Source: Theobroma cacao
Taxonomy: Eukaryota; Streptophyta; Magnoliopsida; Malvales; Malvaceae
NCBI RefSeq assembly: GCF_000208745.1
Contig: NC_030851.1
Location: 5,742,524-5,806,523 of the forward strand
Direction of reading: 5' to 3'
Length of the DNA stretch: 64,000 nucleotides
Under the pieces are notes generated by a model that was given only the letters and a program-made list of their open reading frames with translations, was not told the origin of the DNA and did no database searches. This document shows positions 52,709 to 64,000 of this stretch, in pieces (the first letter of the stretch is position 1; each line of letters starts with the position of its first letter). The position numbers and the translations under genes were made by a program.

Positions 52709-54190
52709 GAAAGGAGTGGAGAGGGGAGTGGGAAAAGAGTGGGGGGGGGGGTGAGTTTGGTAGGAACAAGTGAAGTCGGTCAACTAAGAGCAAGGGTGAA
52801 GTGGGAGGCGGGGTGGAGACTGAGCTTCTTTTGAGATACAATATGACTGCTTCCAAGTCAAAACAATGCTACGCCTGCGCTTATTAGTACTAATACAATT
52901 TAGCGACCCCTACTCCCCCCACAGACAATTTAGAAAGGGTAAACGAACCCACCCACTCGGCTTTTGGGTCTTACTGCGTGTACCGCACGTCTCAGTTGGT
53001 CAAAATCTGATCTAATCTCACTGTGGTTGAATGAAATCAAACTCTTTTATTAATCACAAAAATCTTGGAAGATTTTTTCACTGAATTTTTATGTCAAATC
53101 TATGAAATTACACCGCTTGGAAGATATAGTCATTTAGATGGGATTTCTCTTTGATTAGGCAGGGTTTCTGGATTGTTCATGATGCAGCAATGAAAGAAGG
53201 AATATACGATAACAATGGAAATTACATTGTGACTATTATATATTTATGATGCAATCAGCTTAGGGGAATGTAGTGGACCCTCGCTCATTAAATATTATAT
53301 TAATTACATAATAGATAATTCGGCATGCTCTGCTTTGTTTTTATTAAGAACCAAGGGGGAAAATGTGCCCCTCTTGCTTGCCTGTTTGTCTAGGAGAAAT
53401 TTCCAAAAAATGGGATTTTTTTTTGTACCTGTAAAACCGGCTGTCTTATCACTCAAGAAATCACTTTTGCCCTTAGCATGTGTTTTTCATTAATATTTTC
53501 GCCCCATTGCTTCTTCATTTCTTCCCAGTTCTGGACGATGCTCCAAGTTGCAGGCTTTCTGGCCAACCAAATATGTTAAAATGAAACCAGTGCCCATGAC
53601 TTGGTAAATTTTAATTGGTTCTGAGATAGCAGCTCGGCATTTTGTTGCTTTGCTTATTTGTGCTTTGTTTTCGGTAATTCATTGTTGGTTGGCCTCTAGA
53701 AAGACAGCTAATTCCTGAGAAACTCCATTATTGGCCACGTGTGGAACACCAGTCCGATGATTATCTTCGTTGCTTTCCAGAATAAACAAATCTCCTTCAC
53801 CCTTGACTCTTCCTCTCTTTACCACTCTACCCCTTCTGAATTTTCAATGATTTTCAAAAAGAATAAATGTGCGTAAATATCTAGAAAGTAGGAGGCTAGA
53901 AGCCATCCTTTTACTTTAGTTGCCTTCAATATTGTAAAATTAATTTTAATTGTATAGTTTAATACATGTTAGAATAATCATAATTTAATAAATTTTTTAT
54001 TTATTTAAATAAATAATTTTAAAATTAATTCTTTATAAATTAATAATTTCAATTAAGTAATATTTTTAATCGATTTTGACTTGAGATCATGTGATAAATT
54101 AATAATTCGTTAAATTTATAAGATAATATATTTTTTAAAAAATCACATAGATCTCACTTGATATATAAATTAATAATCTCTTTATATAAC

Positions 54191-54194
<4 letters not shown>

Positions 54195-54226
<32 letters not shown>
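54195..54226. repeat. (TA)n microsatellite
   Basis: Alternating TA run of about 32 bases. Confidence 0.9.
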
Positions 54227-54228
<2 letters not shown>

Positions 54229-55019
54229 CTCGATTAAAAAGTCTTTATAAAATATAACTCTCATGTTACTTTTTTTTTAAATTGATGTCTTTTTTAACTT
54301 TATTTTTAATTTTTCTTAATGTATTAACTTTTTATTTTTTATTGTTAAATTTTTTATACTTTTGAGATAAAAAGTTATTGTGTTTAATTTTACTATTTGT
54401 GATACTGTATGTTCTTAATTTGTATAGATGTTTTTACTTGATTTAATGTTTATGAAGCATATTAATTAAATATACATTGAATGTAATTTTAATTTGTAGT
54501 AAAAATGACTAGAATCATGATTTCGATTTAATAAGACTGATAGTAGTCTTTAACACTTTTTGTCTTAAACAACAGCTGCGGTTCTTTGAAGCAAATTAGG
54601 TTTATATATATGTCCAATCTCCCCAAAATTGGATGTTTGTGGGGTTATTTTATTTTCTTTAATTTTCTATTGCTTTATATACTCATAAGGCCCAAAGTCG
54701 ATTTTGATATTGTCAATTAGTAAATAAAATTTACTTATTTATAAAAAAAATTCAATATTTTGAAAAAAAATATTGATAAATTATTTTTTATTAATTAATA
54801 TAAAAATTATTTAATTTATTAATTAAATAATATCTTAATTAATTAATAATTTTTCATAATATAAAGATATTAATTTATAAAAATTTTACTGTATATAAAC
54901 TTAATTATAGAATCGAGTTGAATGTGAAGATCGGAAAAACAATTCGATTTTGTTTAAAAAACGAACAAAGAGTGAATGGTATTTACGTATTGTGAAATTA
55001 CTACGGAGTTAGATAAGTA

Positions 55020-55370
55020 GAGTGCAGTAGTCGAAGGGAGTGGGCAAACTGTACCTTCACGGACGCGAAACCGTCAGGGCATACGGCACGCAACGCGCTT
55101 GGATCAGGCTGACTTACACGTGGCACTTATGGTTGCTTTTGAAACTACTTTCACGTGTTATCCCACAACCGACAAGTAACTTTGGTATGATCCATGTCAA
55201 AGCCGTCTTTCCATCAGTACGCCACGTGGAGTGCACATTCATCGCTCGACGCGTGCCATATCTCTCCGCTCAACACCCAGGAAGTGGGGAATGCTAGAGG
55301 CCGTAAATTGTGTTAAGGTAGGTTCTAATCCGACGAGTTCGGCTGTGATTGAGAATACGCGGTGGTGATG
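55020..55370. promoter_or_regulatory. GC-rich island with clustered G-box/ABRE motifs
   Basis: About 350 bases of clearly higher GC in very AT-rich surroundings. CACGTG cores lie in ACACGTGGC (55116-55124), TCACGTGT (55151-55158) and GCCACGTGGA (55221-55230). Several CpG-rich words are nearby, such as 'ggacgcgaaaccgtc'. No recognisable coding sequence. It could be a distal enhancer of the stress-type C2H2 gene or the promoter of an unseen transcript. Confidence 0.4.
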
Positions 55371-58300
55371 TTATCACTGACCTGTTAATTAGAAGTGGAA
55401 TTGAAGGCTTTTTTTTATACTAAGGAAAATGAAAATTTCTCTATGATTGGTAGAAAATTAAATGGCGGTCCATTTTGCACATGGACATTTGATTTTCCAA
55501 TGGTTTATGCACATAATAAAAACAAATGATTAGATAGGGTAGCTGGCAGCTCAATCCCATGAATATATATATTATTTTTTCTTTAGAAGTTGGTTAGGTT
55601 GCAAGTTAATTATACATCTAGGGCTATATGGCCATATGGAGGAGGTTGTTAATAACAAGCTAATTAAATTATAATTTGTGGGCAAGAGGCATTGCTTAAC
55701 TTATTTTAGCTAAATCAAGCAACAATATGTAGAATCATCATAGTTTATGTCATTGTGCCAATTCCATTAATTTAACAAAATCTTTTTCACACTTAGCCTC
55801 ACTTTAAATTATAAGCAAAATGCAAGGTTGACTGATTAGAATTTAATCAACACTTAAAACATAGTAAGATGGGGGCATGCATCAAGATTATTCTAGCAAG
55901 CAGATTATGACATTATTCTCACTTCTTTCTTAGCCACCAAACAAGCTCACAAAATGTATTACCAAGAAGATTAGTTAAGAACACAAAGATAAAGTCAATC
56001 CACGTCAACATGTCGTAATTCTGAGCTTAGCCAATTGGATCAGCATGAAAAGAAAAAAAAAAAATCAACAAACACGTAAAGTTCTTGGTGGTCCAAGTTA
56101 CGGCAGCTGTGGCGTCAAAGAGAATACTGGCTACACTACTCAGCAAGCTTTGATGGCTGAAAATAGTTTGATTCCGGGAATGTTCAAGTGAAAGGAGAAG
56201 AATACAAGTAAAACCTGATGAAGTCATTCCTCACATAATCACTTCCAATGGATAATTCATGTGAAAACAAGAATCGTTGCGAGCTTTTTTCCTTCTTTTT
56301 TATTCTTGTTTCTTTGTTTGCTAGGTTTCTTAACGGGAGCGTGCTGAATTTGGTGGTCAAAATGTCAAAACTTCTCTGGGTTTCCTTTGGTTTTCCTGGC
56401 AACCGGATGGAACCTTTCAATAAACTTGACAATTAGTTTGTTAATCAGTTTTGAAGGAGACTTTTTAAGTTAACTGTAAAGACTTTTGTTATATTGTATA
56501 ATCCATGTTAAATTACACGTATTCTTCCATGAATCCGGTTGATTAAGTAGACTACGTCATTCAAGTAGTTCGGTCTACCCCGACCAAACAAAGGAAGCTG
56601 CATGTAGCCACCTTCATTCCCTATTAAGTATTAACTCCTACTAAAGTTCCTTACCCCACACCCCCCCTCCCTTCCCTATTTATCTCTCTTTATTTTTAGG
56701 GCCGGATTACTTGCATGAAAAATCCCTTTAATTTTTGTAAATTTAACTTAAAATATTACGTACTTGATAATGACAGCTTCTAAAGGGTGGGGGGATGTAA
56801 CTAGTTCAAAAAGCCTCAAGAAATAGCCTTCAGCACTAGGTTAGGAAAAGGCAGACGCCACTGATGCACATGCATGCGGAGCAGAGCGCTCCGCACAAGA
56901 TAAAGCGGAAGGATTAATGGAAATTCGGCATGTTTTGCTTTAAAATAAAATCAATCCTATGGGATTTAACATTGTTTAATGCAATCATTAATGCCATTAA
57001 ATATTGAAGGTACATGTATCAATGCATGTTGCATTTATTTTTTTCCCAAACGAAATGCATGTTCGAATTTTTTTTCAAAAAGGAAAACAAAAACTAACAA
57101 AACTTAATATCCTCCTAGTTGTGAAAGTCTTGACTAAATTTTTTCGGTGGTTACGTCCTCCTAATCATAGCATGTTATTAGGTTATACACTTCACGATAT
57201 CCATACATATGTCGAACAATAAATATTATTTGCACGAATCACACTCTCTTGCGATACTGGAAGGCAACGACTGAGGGAATGGGCTAATAAGGATCCTCGT
57301 CTTTTTAAAAGTTTTAAAATTTTATAATATATTTTTATTTTTTAAAAATTTTATAATTTTACCCTTATCATAATATTTTTCTTTAGTAAAATTCTTCCAC
57401 AGCAATTAGTCAACAACTTACTTTTTATTAATCTCTAAATATAAAATTTTGACTCTATCATTAATGGAAAGTTAAATAATGGAGGATTCATTGGATGAAT
57501 CAAAACCTTAATCTGGTCTGCAGCTCATATCTACGTTTTGTTTATCGCTTCAGCGTATGAATTCTGACTTTTGACTTTCGAGGCAGACCTGACGGCGGTG
57601 CTTAATTGGGCTGGCCTGTTTTCCAGGCCATATACCTTCAAAGTCAATTGGATCTGAGCTGATTTGGGCTGACATTAATCTTTGGGCTCTTCACCAAAGT
57701 GGGTTTTTGGATTATGCGGTGAGGCTTACTGAAACCCATTGTCTTTAGAAAAGAGTAATGGCCCCATGGATTTGATTTTATGCAAGTTATCATAAAATCT
57801 TAACATGACTGAGCTACAATCACATAATCCTAATTCATAACAATTACATAAAAATTGCTTTTATATGATTTAATTCGAAAAATTTAACATTTTTTGCTTA
57901 GTAAATGCTTATTAGAGCTATATTTAAAATTAAATTATTAAATTTATAATTTTAAAAATCACAAAGCATAAAAAACTAAGCCTTACAATCCTTTGCTTAT
58001 GATATTTTAGAAAAAGAGGACAAGAATATTCATTTAAGTTTTCTAGAAAAAATGAAAGAAAAGTGTTTTGATGAAAATTCAAATTTGTCAAACTAAATTA
58101 TTTTAAAATGATTTTTATTTATTTACCGTGAATTAGATTAATGCAGTTATAGTTAAGTCATACCAAATTTTTATGATAATTTTCACATAACTAAGTTGAT
58201 GAAATCATTTTTCTTTTTGAATTACTGGCAATATTTTTCTTTTTTTTTTTGAAACGAAATCTAAAATAATTAGGATATGAACAATTCCATTATTCGCAAA

Positions 58301-58668
58301 GAATATGAAATATAAATAAAAATTATGAATATTTTATATAAAAAATAATTAGGTCAATCTGATATTTTAACATTATTTTTAAATATTTCATTATTAGTTT
58401 AAAAATTATGAATATTTAATAACATTATTTCTATTATTAGTTTTTGCACAAGAAAAGAAATTTTAAATTTTTAATAACACAATAAAGAGTGAAAAAAGAA
58501 AAAAAAATAAAATAGAGGAGGGCGCTTGTTTACACAAAAGCAAAATCCTTTGACATTGGAAAAACCTGAAACTTCTATTTCTAGTTGGGAGTTCACTTAA
58601 CACAAACAGTTGCTTCAGCCTTCAAATCTCTGTGTTTTGTGGGGGTTTGTTTCCCTGTCTCTTAATTC

Positions 58669-61600
58669 ATGGCCACCTCGCTGCTCTCACCTCTAACGGC
58701 TCCAAACCCGGAAGCGGTGGGTCCTAACATCCGGCTGTCGAAATCGTGTTTCCTCTCCGGCACCAAGCTCTTCTTCTTGAAGCCCCATCCTCGAAAGCCC
58801 ACGGCGCACAGATGCTACACGTCTCCCTTTGCCAAGTCACTCGACCACATCCCCAAGCAGTTCAGACAAGAAAATCTCAAAGATGGATGTCAGTTTCTTC
58901 ACTCCTTCTATCTTCCGTTAATGCCCACCACCCCTTTCCCCCTTTTTTGTTATTAATTGCTGTTCAAACCGAAGAACATTTAATTGTTTTACTTTTTTTT
59001 TAGTTTCTTTATAAATTCTAATTTTAATTTTTTTTCCTTACAAATTTAGATTTTTGAAGTGGGCAATTGCTAGTCAATAGGACTTAGGAACAATAGTTTA
59101 GTGCAAGATATGATTTTTTTTTCTATTGGAACAGTATAGGAAACATTATTTGAAGCTACTGTGAATATTGGGACTGGCATGAACATGGAATCAATGATAT
59201 AAATATGTTCAAATGAATCAATGAAGTAATGAAATCCTCTGAAATAGATTAGTGAATCCATAAAATATCGAGAGACTTTTTACTTCGGCAATTGGAGCTC
59301 TGATGGTTAATGCCTTATTTGAATTATGAAGTTATCACTAGCTGCTTTGAATGAGTTTCATCTAATGGTAAGACAATTAAGGTTTTTATGTCTATCTTCT
59401 TTGTTTGTAGTGATGGACAATTTTAAAAATGTGCCGCAATATCTTTATGGTCTTAGTCCTTCACAAATGGATATGTTCATGACTGAAGATAATCCCGTCC
59501 GTCGACAATCAGAAAGAGTTACTGAGGTTTGCTTCTTTAATCTTTATTAATATCTGAGTTCGTAGATGATGATTAATGCAGTAAATTAATGATAAGAATC
59601 AAAACCATTTTGCTATATAACATTTTATCCTAAAGAACCTAGACTTTGTGGTTTCTAATTTAGTTTTACAAAGCAATTTACTAACGGTTCCAACCTTTCC
59701 AGGAAAGTATCTCATCTGCTAGGAACTATTTGGATAATGGAGGGATGTGGAGTATGTCAGGCAGTAATGATAGAGGTCCTTCAAAATATAGTATGAGTGT
59801 AAGCATGTATCGTGGAGGGGCTAGAGGATATGGAAGGCCTAGAACTGCTCCTCCTGATTTGCCTTCATTGCTCTTAGATGCTCGGATTTGTTATCTTGGA
59901 ATGCCAGTGAGGCTTCATACCATATCTCACTTGTAATCTTGGCTGTTGGCTAAATTTCCTCATTTTTTGATATTTTTTCTCTCTTGTTGGTGCAGATTGT
60001 ACCAGCAGTGACTGAACTTCTTGTTGCTCAATTTATGTGGTTGGATTATGATAACCCTTCAAAGCCTATATACTTATACATTAATTCATCTGGGACACAG
60101 GTTAGAACAACGTTTCTCAGTCTTGATTAGTCCCCTCAACTGTCACTGAAACATTAATCCTATTGTGATATTTCTGGATTAGAAAGTACATACTGTATTG
60201 GAAGTTTGCATGCCTATCTGTGCTGATTGGTTGCTGCTGTTCTATTTAGAATGAGAAGATGGAGACTGTTGGATCAGAAACTGAGGCATATGCTATAGCA
60301 GACACCATGGCTGTAAGTATTATCATAAAAAATTATTTGTTCTAAAATATTAATTACATCTGGTTATGAATTTATCTTCCATGGAATGAGGTAAGCAGTC
60401 CAAGAAGTTCAAGAATAGTTGTGGTTTTTGTGTCTGATGATTTTTGTTTTTATCTTGCACAATGATCATTATGGGGTATATTTGTCTGTGTAGTTATGAG
60501 TTATGAGAAATAGCTCAGTAAAATAGTTCGTGTGTATAGATTTTAGAGTGTTTTGGATAATTATTCCTTATTTAGCTGTTTGACATGCTTTAAATTTAAC
60601 TTGTTCATTTTTTCTTTTGTTTCTGTCTATCTACCTGAAGTACTGCAAAGCAGACGTCTACACTGTGAATTGTGGCATGGCATATGGTCAAGCAGCAATG
60701 CTTCTATCTCTAGGAGCCAAGGGTTTTCGTGCAGTACAGCCAAATTCATCCAGTATGACTCAACTTCTCTTTGTAACTTAGAAATGAGTATAAATTCTTT
60801 TGGGAAAGATGTTATTGGTCTCTATCCTTTTTACATTTTCTACTCTATCTGTGGTTGACAAAGCCATGATTAGGGAATTGATATTCACTGCCTTCTTAGA
60901 ATAATTTCTTAAGAATTTTCTAATTCTGCCTCCTGACTAAATGGTTTACTATGGGACTGCCAAGATCAAAATGTTGAGCGTCATATCCTATTTGTATTTT
61001 CAGTTTCTAAAGCTCCAATTTTTTTAGCAAGAGTAACTGCTGCTTTTCTTTTTCAACTTTAAAACCCTTTTCGTCCTCAAAATTCTGATCAACGATTTCA
61101 AAAGGGCCCCTGAGTTTGCTATCAGATTTTTGTCATAGTAAGAAATGAGGGTCATGTTCTCTTTCTCTTGTTTTATACAATTTACAGCTAAGTTATATCT
61201 GCCCAAAGTCAACAGATCAAGTGGGGCTGTCATAGATATGTGGATTAAGGTGCCCTCTCTCTCCATGCTGTTGCTTTGTTTATCTGCATTTTTGTTTTAG
61301 CTTCTTGTCTGATACATCTTTTTCTTTTTTCAGGCCAAGGAACTCGATGCAAATACTGAGTACTACATTGAGCTATTAGCAAAAGGCACCGGGAAGACCG
61401 AGGAAGAAATTGCTAAGGATGTCCAGCGACCTAAGTATTTCCAAGCACAAGAAGCCATAGACTATGGCCTTGTAGACAAGATAATTGATTCCAGGGATGC
61501 TGCATTCGAGAAAAGGGTATTATTCTTGTTACTGTTCACTATGCTTTTTCCTTAGCTTTCATGCACCTATAGCCATCCTCTTAACAAGTTTTCTTTCTCC

Positions 61601-61694
61601 TGATCAGAATTATGATGAGATGCTTGCTCAATCAAAAGCAATGAGGAGAGGAGCTGGATTTGGTCCACAAGCAGCTCCTTCCGGGTTTAGGTGA
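58669..61694 (+). CDS. CLPR1: CLPR1, inactive ClpP-like subunit of plastid Clp protease
   Basis: Nine exons, 58669-58888, 59411-59526, 59703-59906, 59996-60100, 60250-60312, 60641-60752, 61188-61249, 61334-61516 and 61608-61694, give 383 aa, near the 387 aa of Arabidopsis CLPR1. The first ~50 residues are Ser/Pro/basic and look like a chloroplast transit peptide. The ClpP fold follows (PPDLPSLLLDARICYLGMP, TELLVAQFMWLDYDNP, KPIYLYINSSGTQ, ETEAYAIADTMA). At the catalytic Ser position of ClpP (GQAAS-M-G) the protein has Gly (CGMAYGQAAMLL), and the catalytic His motif is replaced by STKLYLPK. It is therefore a ClpR, a structural subunit of the plastid protease ring needed for chloroplast development. 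Identification is very secure. Confidence 0.96.
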
Positions 61695-62873
61695 TCAAAA
61701 AGTATCAGTATAGCATGACTATACATGAAGTGAAAACTCTCTGCTAGTTAGCTCTTTTGTTCAATATCCCATGCTATGCGTAGCTGGTTATAATTTTTTA
61801 TTTGATCAGGCTTTTTACCCACAGTGCAGAAATGACACTGTCCAAAACTGTAGACAGGCTGCACTTCAGCTTTGTATATCTATATTTCGGATGAAATATA
61901 ATGTTAAATTACGTCTAAAAAGAGGTTCAAGATTTTGTATTGCCATGCTTTAGTAAAGCAAAGAACCATTTAAGTCATCTGATGCATCCTAAACAAGGCT
62001 GGTTCAGAGGTTTCAATGCACTCGACATTATCTTATAGTAGAAATCTTGTCTTTTATTTTTTTTCTTGAATTTTGGATCGTTTTAATCCAAGAACTTCTT
62101 ACAAGTTTGTAGAGTGACAACAAGTATTATTAACTCTTGGGATTTTCTTCTAGAACCTACATTACTATGTTATCGGCTTCATAAGTTCAACAAACTTTTG
62201 AGGTGAGCAAAACCAAAATAATTGGGAAAGTTCTACAGCAGGCTTGGATAGAGGCTAGTAGCAGAGGGCGTTATTATCATTTTGGCCCTAATCCGCCATT
62301 GTTATGCAGCTGCATCTTTAATTTTCTCCCCCGCTTTAGGATAAGCCCTGGCTTCACCGATCAAATGCTTCACTCTTTATCGTAGTAGTCAGTGTTGAGT
62401 CCTAATGGAACATGTAAATTTCATTTGAATTTTTGGCGTTCTGAGGGGTAATGAATGACATGAAGAATTTGTAACACTCCTAGGAACCACGCTTTATATT
62501 CTGGTAACAGAATTAATCCACAGCAGAGAAATATTTCCCAATAGCCAGACATTGTCTTAAATTGTAGTACAAATGATGAATTTTTAGATCGTCTGAGCAT
62601 TACCGAAATTTGAAAACAATGTTCAGTACAAGTCAACTAGTAACATTTTTCAACAGAGTGGAAAAAACAACAATAATCATCTTAGCAACTACATTGTAAT
62701 TATAATAAATTCACAAAGATGTGAAGCAACAGGTATGAACAAAAAAAAAACGCTAGCCTATGATTGAAAAAAGGTTCCCAGATTAAGTTCAGACCTTCAT
62801 TCACTGAAGCCTTCCAGAGTATTTAACATACATGTCTCAAATTACCACGAATTATGTAAAGATCCTTGATCAG
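61695..62873. other. convergent 3' flanks of CLPR1 and BUB3
   Basis: Tail-to-tail spacer of about 1.2 kb holding both 3' UTRs. The 60-71 codon ORFs here show no family features. No RNA gene or repeat supported. Confidence 0.5.
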
Positions 62874-63035
62874 CTATGCTGGAGGGTTAGGATATACTTT
62901 TGGTTTTGGCTTCACTTCAATTTCATTTACACTACGTACAAAGATGGCATCTGGTTCATGTCTGCACGAAGAAAGGATACAATGTTAGAGCTTGAGTATG
63001 TCAGCATCCCGTATGCTTGTGTGATTTTCATGTGT

Positions 63036-63072
<37 letters not shown>

Positions 63073-63988
63073 TTACGGCTTATCCCCTTCTTCAAATGTG
63101 TAACTTGAAGCCACAGCCAACAGTCGCCCATCTCTGCTGAATGAAAGAGCGGCGATGCTCGTTGGGTACTTTGAATACTACAAAAGATCATTATGTAACA
63201 ATAGTAAATTATCAGCTCTTAAGTGTGAAATAAAACTGCAGATCAGACCAATCAATACCTGATACAGCCTCTTCTTGTTGTTTCCATCCCAAACATTAAC
63301 AAAACCATCACAACCTCCAGTTGCAAATGTACCATAGCTGCAGGTTGAAAGTCAAAGCAGAAATTCGCAATCATGTGAGGGGAAATAAACTGATATTAAT
63401 TATTTTCAAGATCCATTGTTAAACTTCCATCAAAATTCTTTTAGTTTTGAGCCAACTCAAAAGCATTCCCAACAAACCTTGAACCTCATGTCTTTGAAGC
63501 AAAATGTAGGATGTTACTAGCAAGAGGAAGTTTGCAATAACTTTATTTTCTCAGCAATATTTGAATCAAATAAGAGAAAAAAATGACCAATGTGTCTTGC
63601 ACACTTCTAATTGGCCATCTCAACATGAAAATCTAATTTTTAAATTACTCATTGTCAATTCAATTGTCCATGTTTGCCACTCATACACAAAAAGCCAAAA
63701 TGCTCTCAAAGGCAATGCTAACATTATTTTTGATAATCAAGTACAATATTGGCATACTACATCATATATTTAATATACTATCTTCCAGAACGGATCTTTC
63801 AGCTAGCTTGATTCTCAGGTTTTCAGCCTCTTTTAAGCACTTCTTGGTATGGTTGGCCTCTTAATCTAAGCATAAAGAAAAAGTTAAAAACTTGTCCAGT
63901 AACTTACACAGGATGGAATGCAATAGCATTTACTGGATATACAATGTCCCGCCCTGCCTCAGATTTCCGGTGGCACTTAAAGGCATAC
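62874..63988 (-). CDS. BUB3: BUB3 mitotic checkpoint WD40 protein (3' part; gene runs off the window)
   Basis: Four minus-strand exons are visible: 63988-63908, 63337-63259, 63177-63077 and 62961-62874. They encode the C-terminal part of BUB3. The first visible codon is split by an intron, so earlier exons lie beyond 64000. Words that fix the identity are [56 protein letters not shown] and [19 protein letters not shown], ending [15 protein letters not shown]3 is a WD40 propeller that binds Bub1/BubR1 at kinetochores in the spindle checkpoint; plant BUB3 also acts at the phragmoplast. The third visible intron begins with a normal GTAAG donor followed within ten bases by a long (CT)n run (sense strand). 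Confidence 0.93.
63037..63068. repeat. (GA)n microsatellite at a BUB3 splice donor
   Basis: About 32 bases of alternating GA on the plus strand, (CT)n on the BUB3 sense strand, starting just after the donor of the last BUB3 intron (exon end 63077). The intron is only about 115 bases, so the repeat fills over a quarter of it. Confidence 0.9.
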
Positions 63989-64000
63989 CTACAAAAGTCC

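Larger units (their letters stand above)
52752..58668. other. divergent 6-kb spacer between AZF/ZAT and CLPR1
   Basis: Upstream region shared by the C2H2 gene (-) and CLPR1 (+). A G-box/ABRE core CACGTG lies at 53736-53741, about 1.2 kb upstream of the C2H2 start. A (TA)n run lies at 54195-54226. A GC-rich island with three more CACGTG cores lies at 55020-55370 (separate entry). AT-rich DNA fills 57300-58500. The 86-codon ORF at 55040-55297 matches nothing I know. Confidence 0.45.

Noticed and set aside
55040..55297. 86-codon frame in the GC-rich island
   Set aside because: High GC lowers stop frequency; the peptide has no recognisable feature. The island is better read as regulatory.

Overview
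This is a nuclear chromosome segment from a flowering plant, almost certainly a eudicot and probably a rosid. The evidence is AT-rich intergenic DNA, GT-AG introns of 80 to 2,300 bases, T-rich acceptors, plant-only families (QWRF, LBD, NPH3/NPY, CLPR) and a copia LTR element with the plant initiator-tRNA primer site. I cannot name the species.

Left arm (1-12 kb): ERV1 sulfhydryl oxidase (+, 1658-3634), a 14-exon IFRD-family gene (+, 4670-8185), a small stand-alone UBP/BUZ zinc-finger gene (-, 8747-9830) and ribosomal protein uS14/RPS29 (+, 11163-11842), whose promoter carries a 102-bp tandem duplication. Middle (12-35 kb): a 7-kb gene-poor stretch with degraded repeats and a U2 snRNA-like fragment; a QWRF2-type microtubule-associated protein gene (+, 18795-26294) with a Mutator-type MITE in an intron; an LBD37/38/39-type transcription factor (-, 29548-30290); and a rearranged 1.7-kb copia derivative (32880-34582). 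Right arm (35-64 kb): an NPY-type NPH3/BTB protein (-, 35149-39585), a 12-kb gene desert, an AZF/ZAT C2H2 repressor (-, 51740-52543), a 6-kb desert with a G-box-rich GC island, CLPR1 of the plastid Clp protease (+, 58669-61694) and the 3' end of BUB3 (-, running off the right edge).

The genes do not form a pathway; they are ordinary housekeeping, plastid, mitotic and hormone-signalling genes. The notable large-scale feature is gene order. From memory, Arabidopsis keeps ERV1, QWRF2, BUB3.2 and CLPR1 close together on chromosome 1 (At1g49880-At1g49970), SCO3-AZF2-BUB3.1 on chromosome 3 (At3g19570-19590), and LBD37-NPY3-AZF1 on chromosome 5 (At5g67420-67450). This window appears to hold the union of those sets, as expected for an unfractionated ancestral block. 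I found no operon-like, CRISPR-like or other new defence or biosynthetic system.
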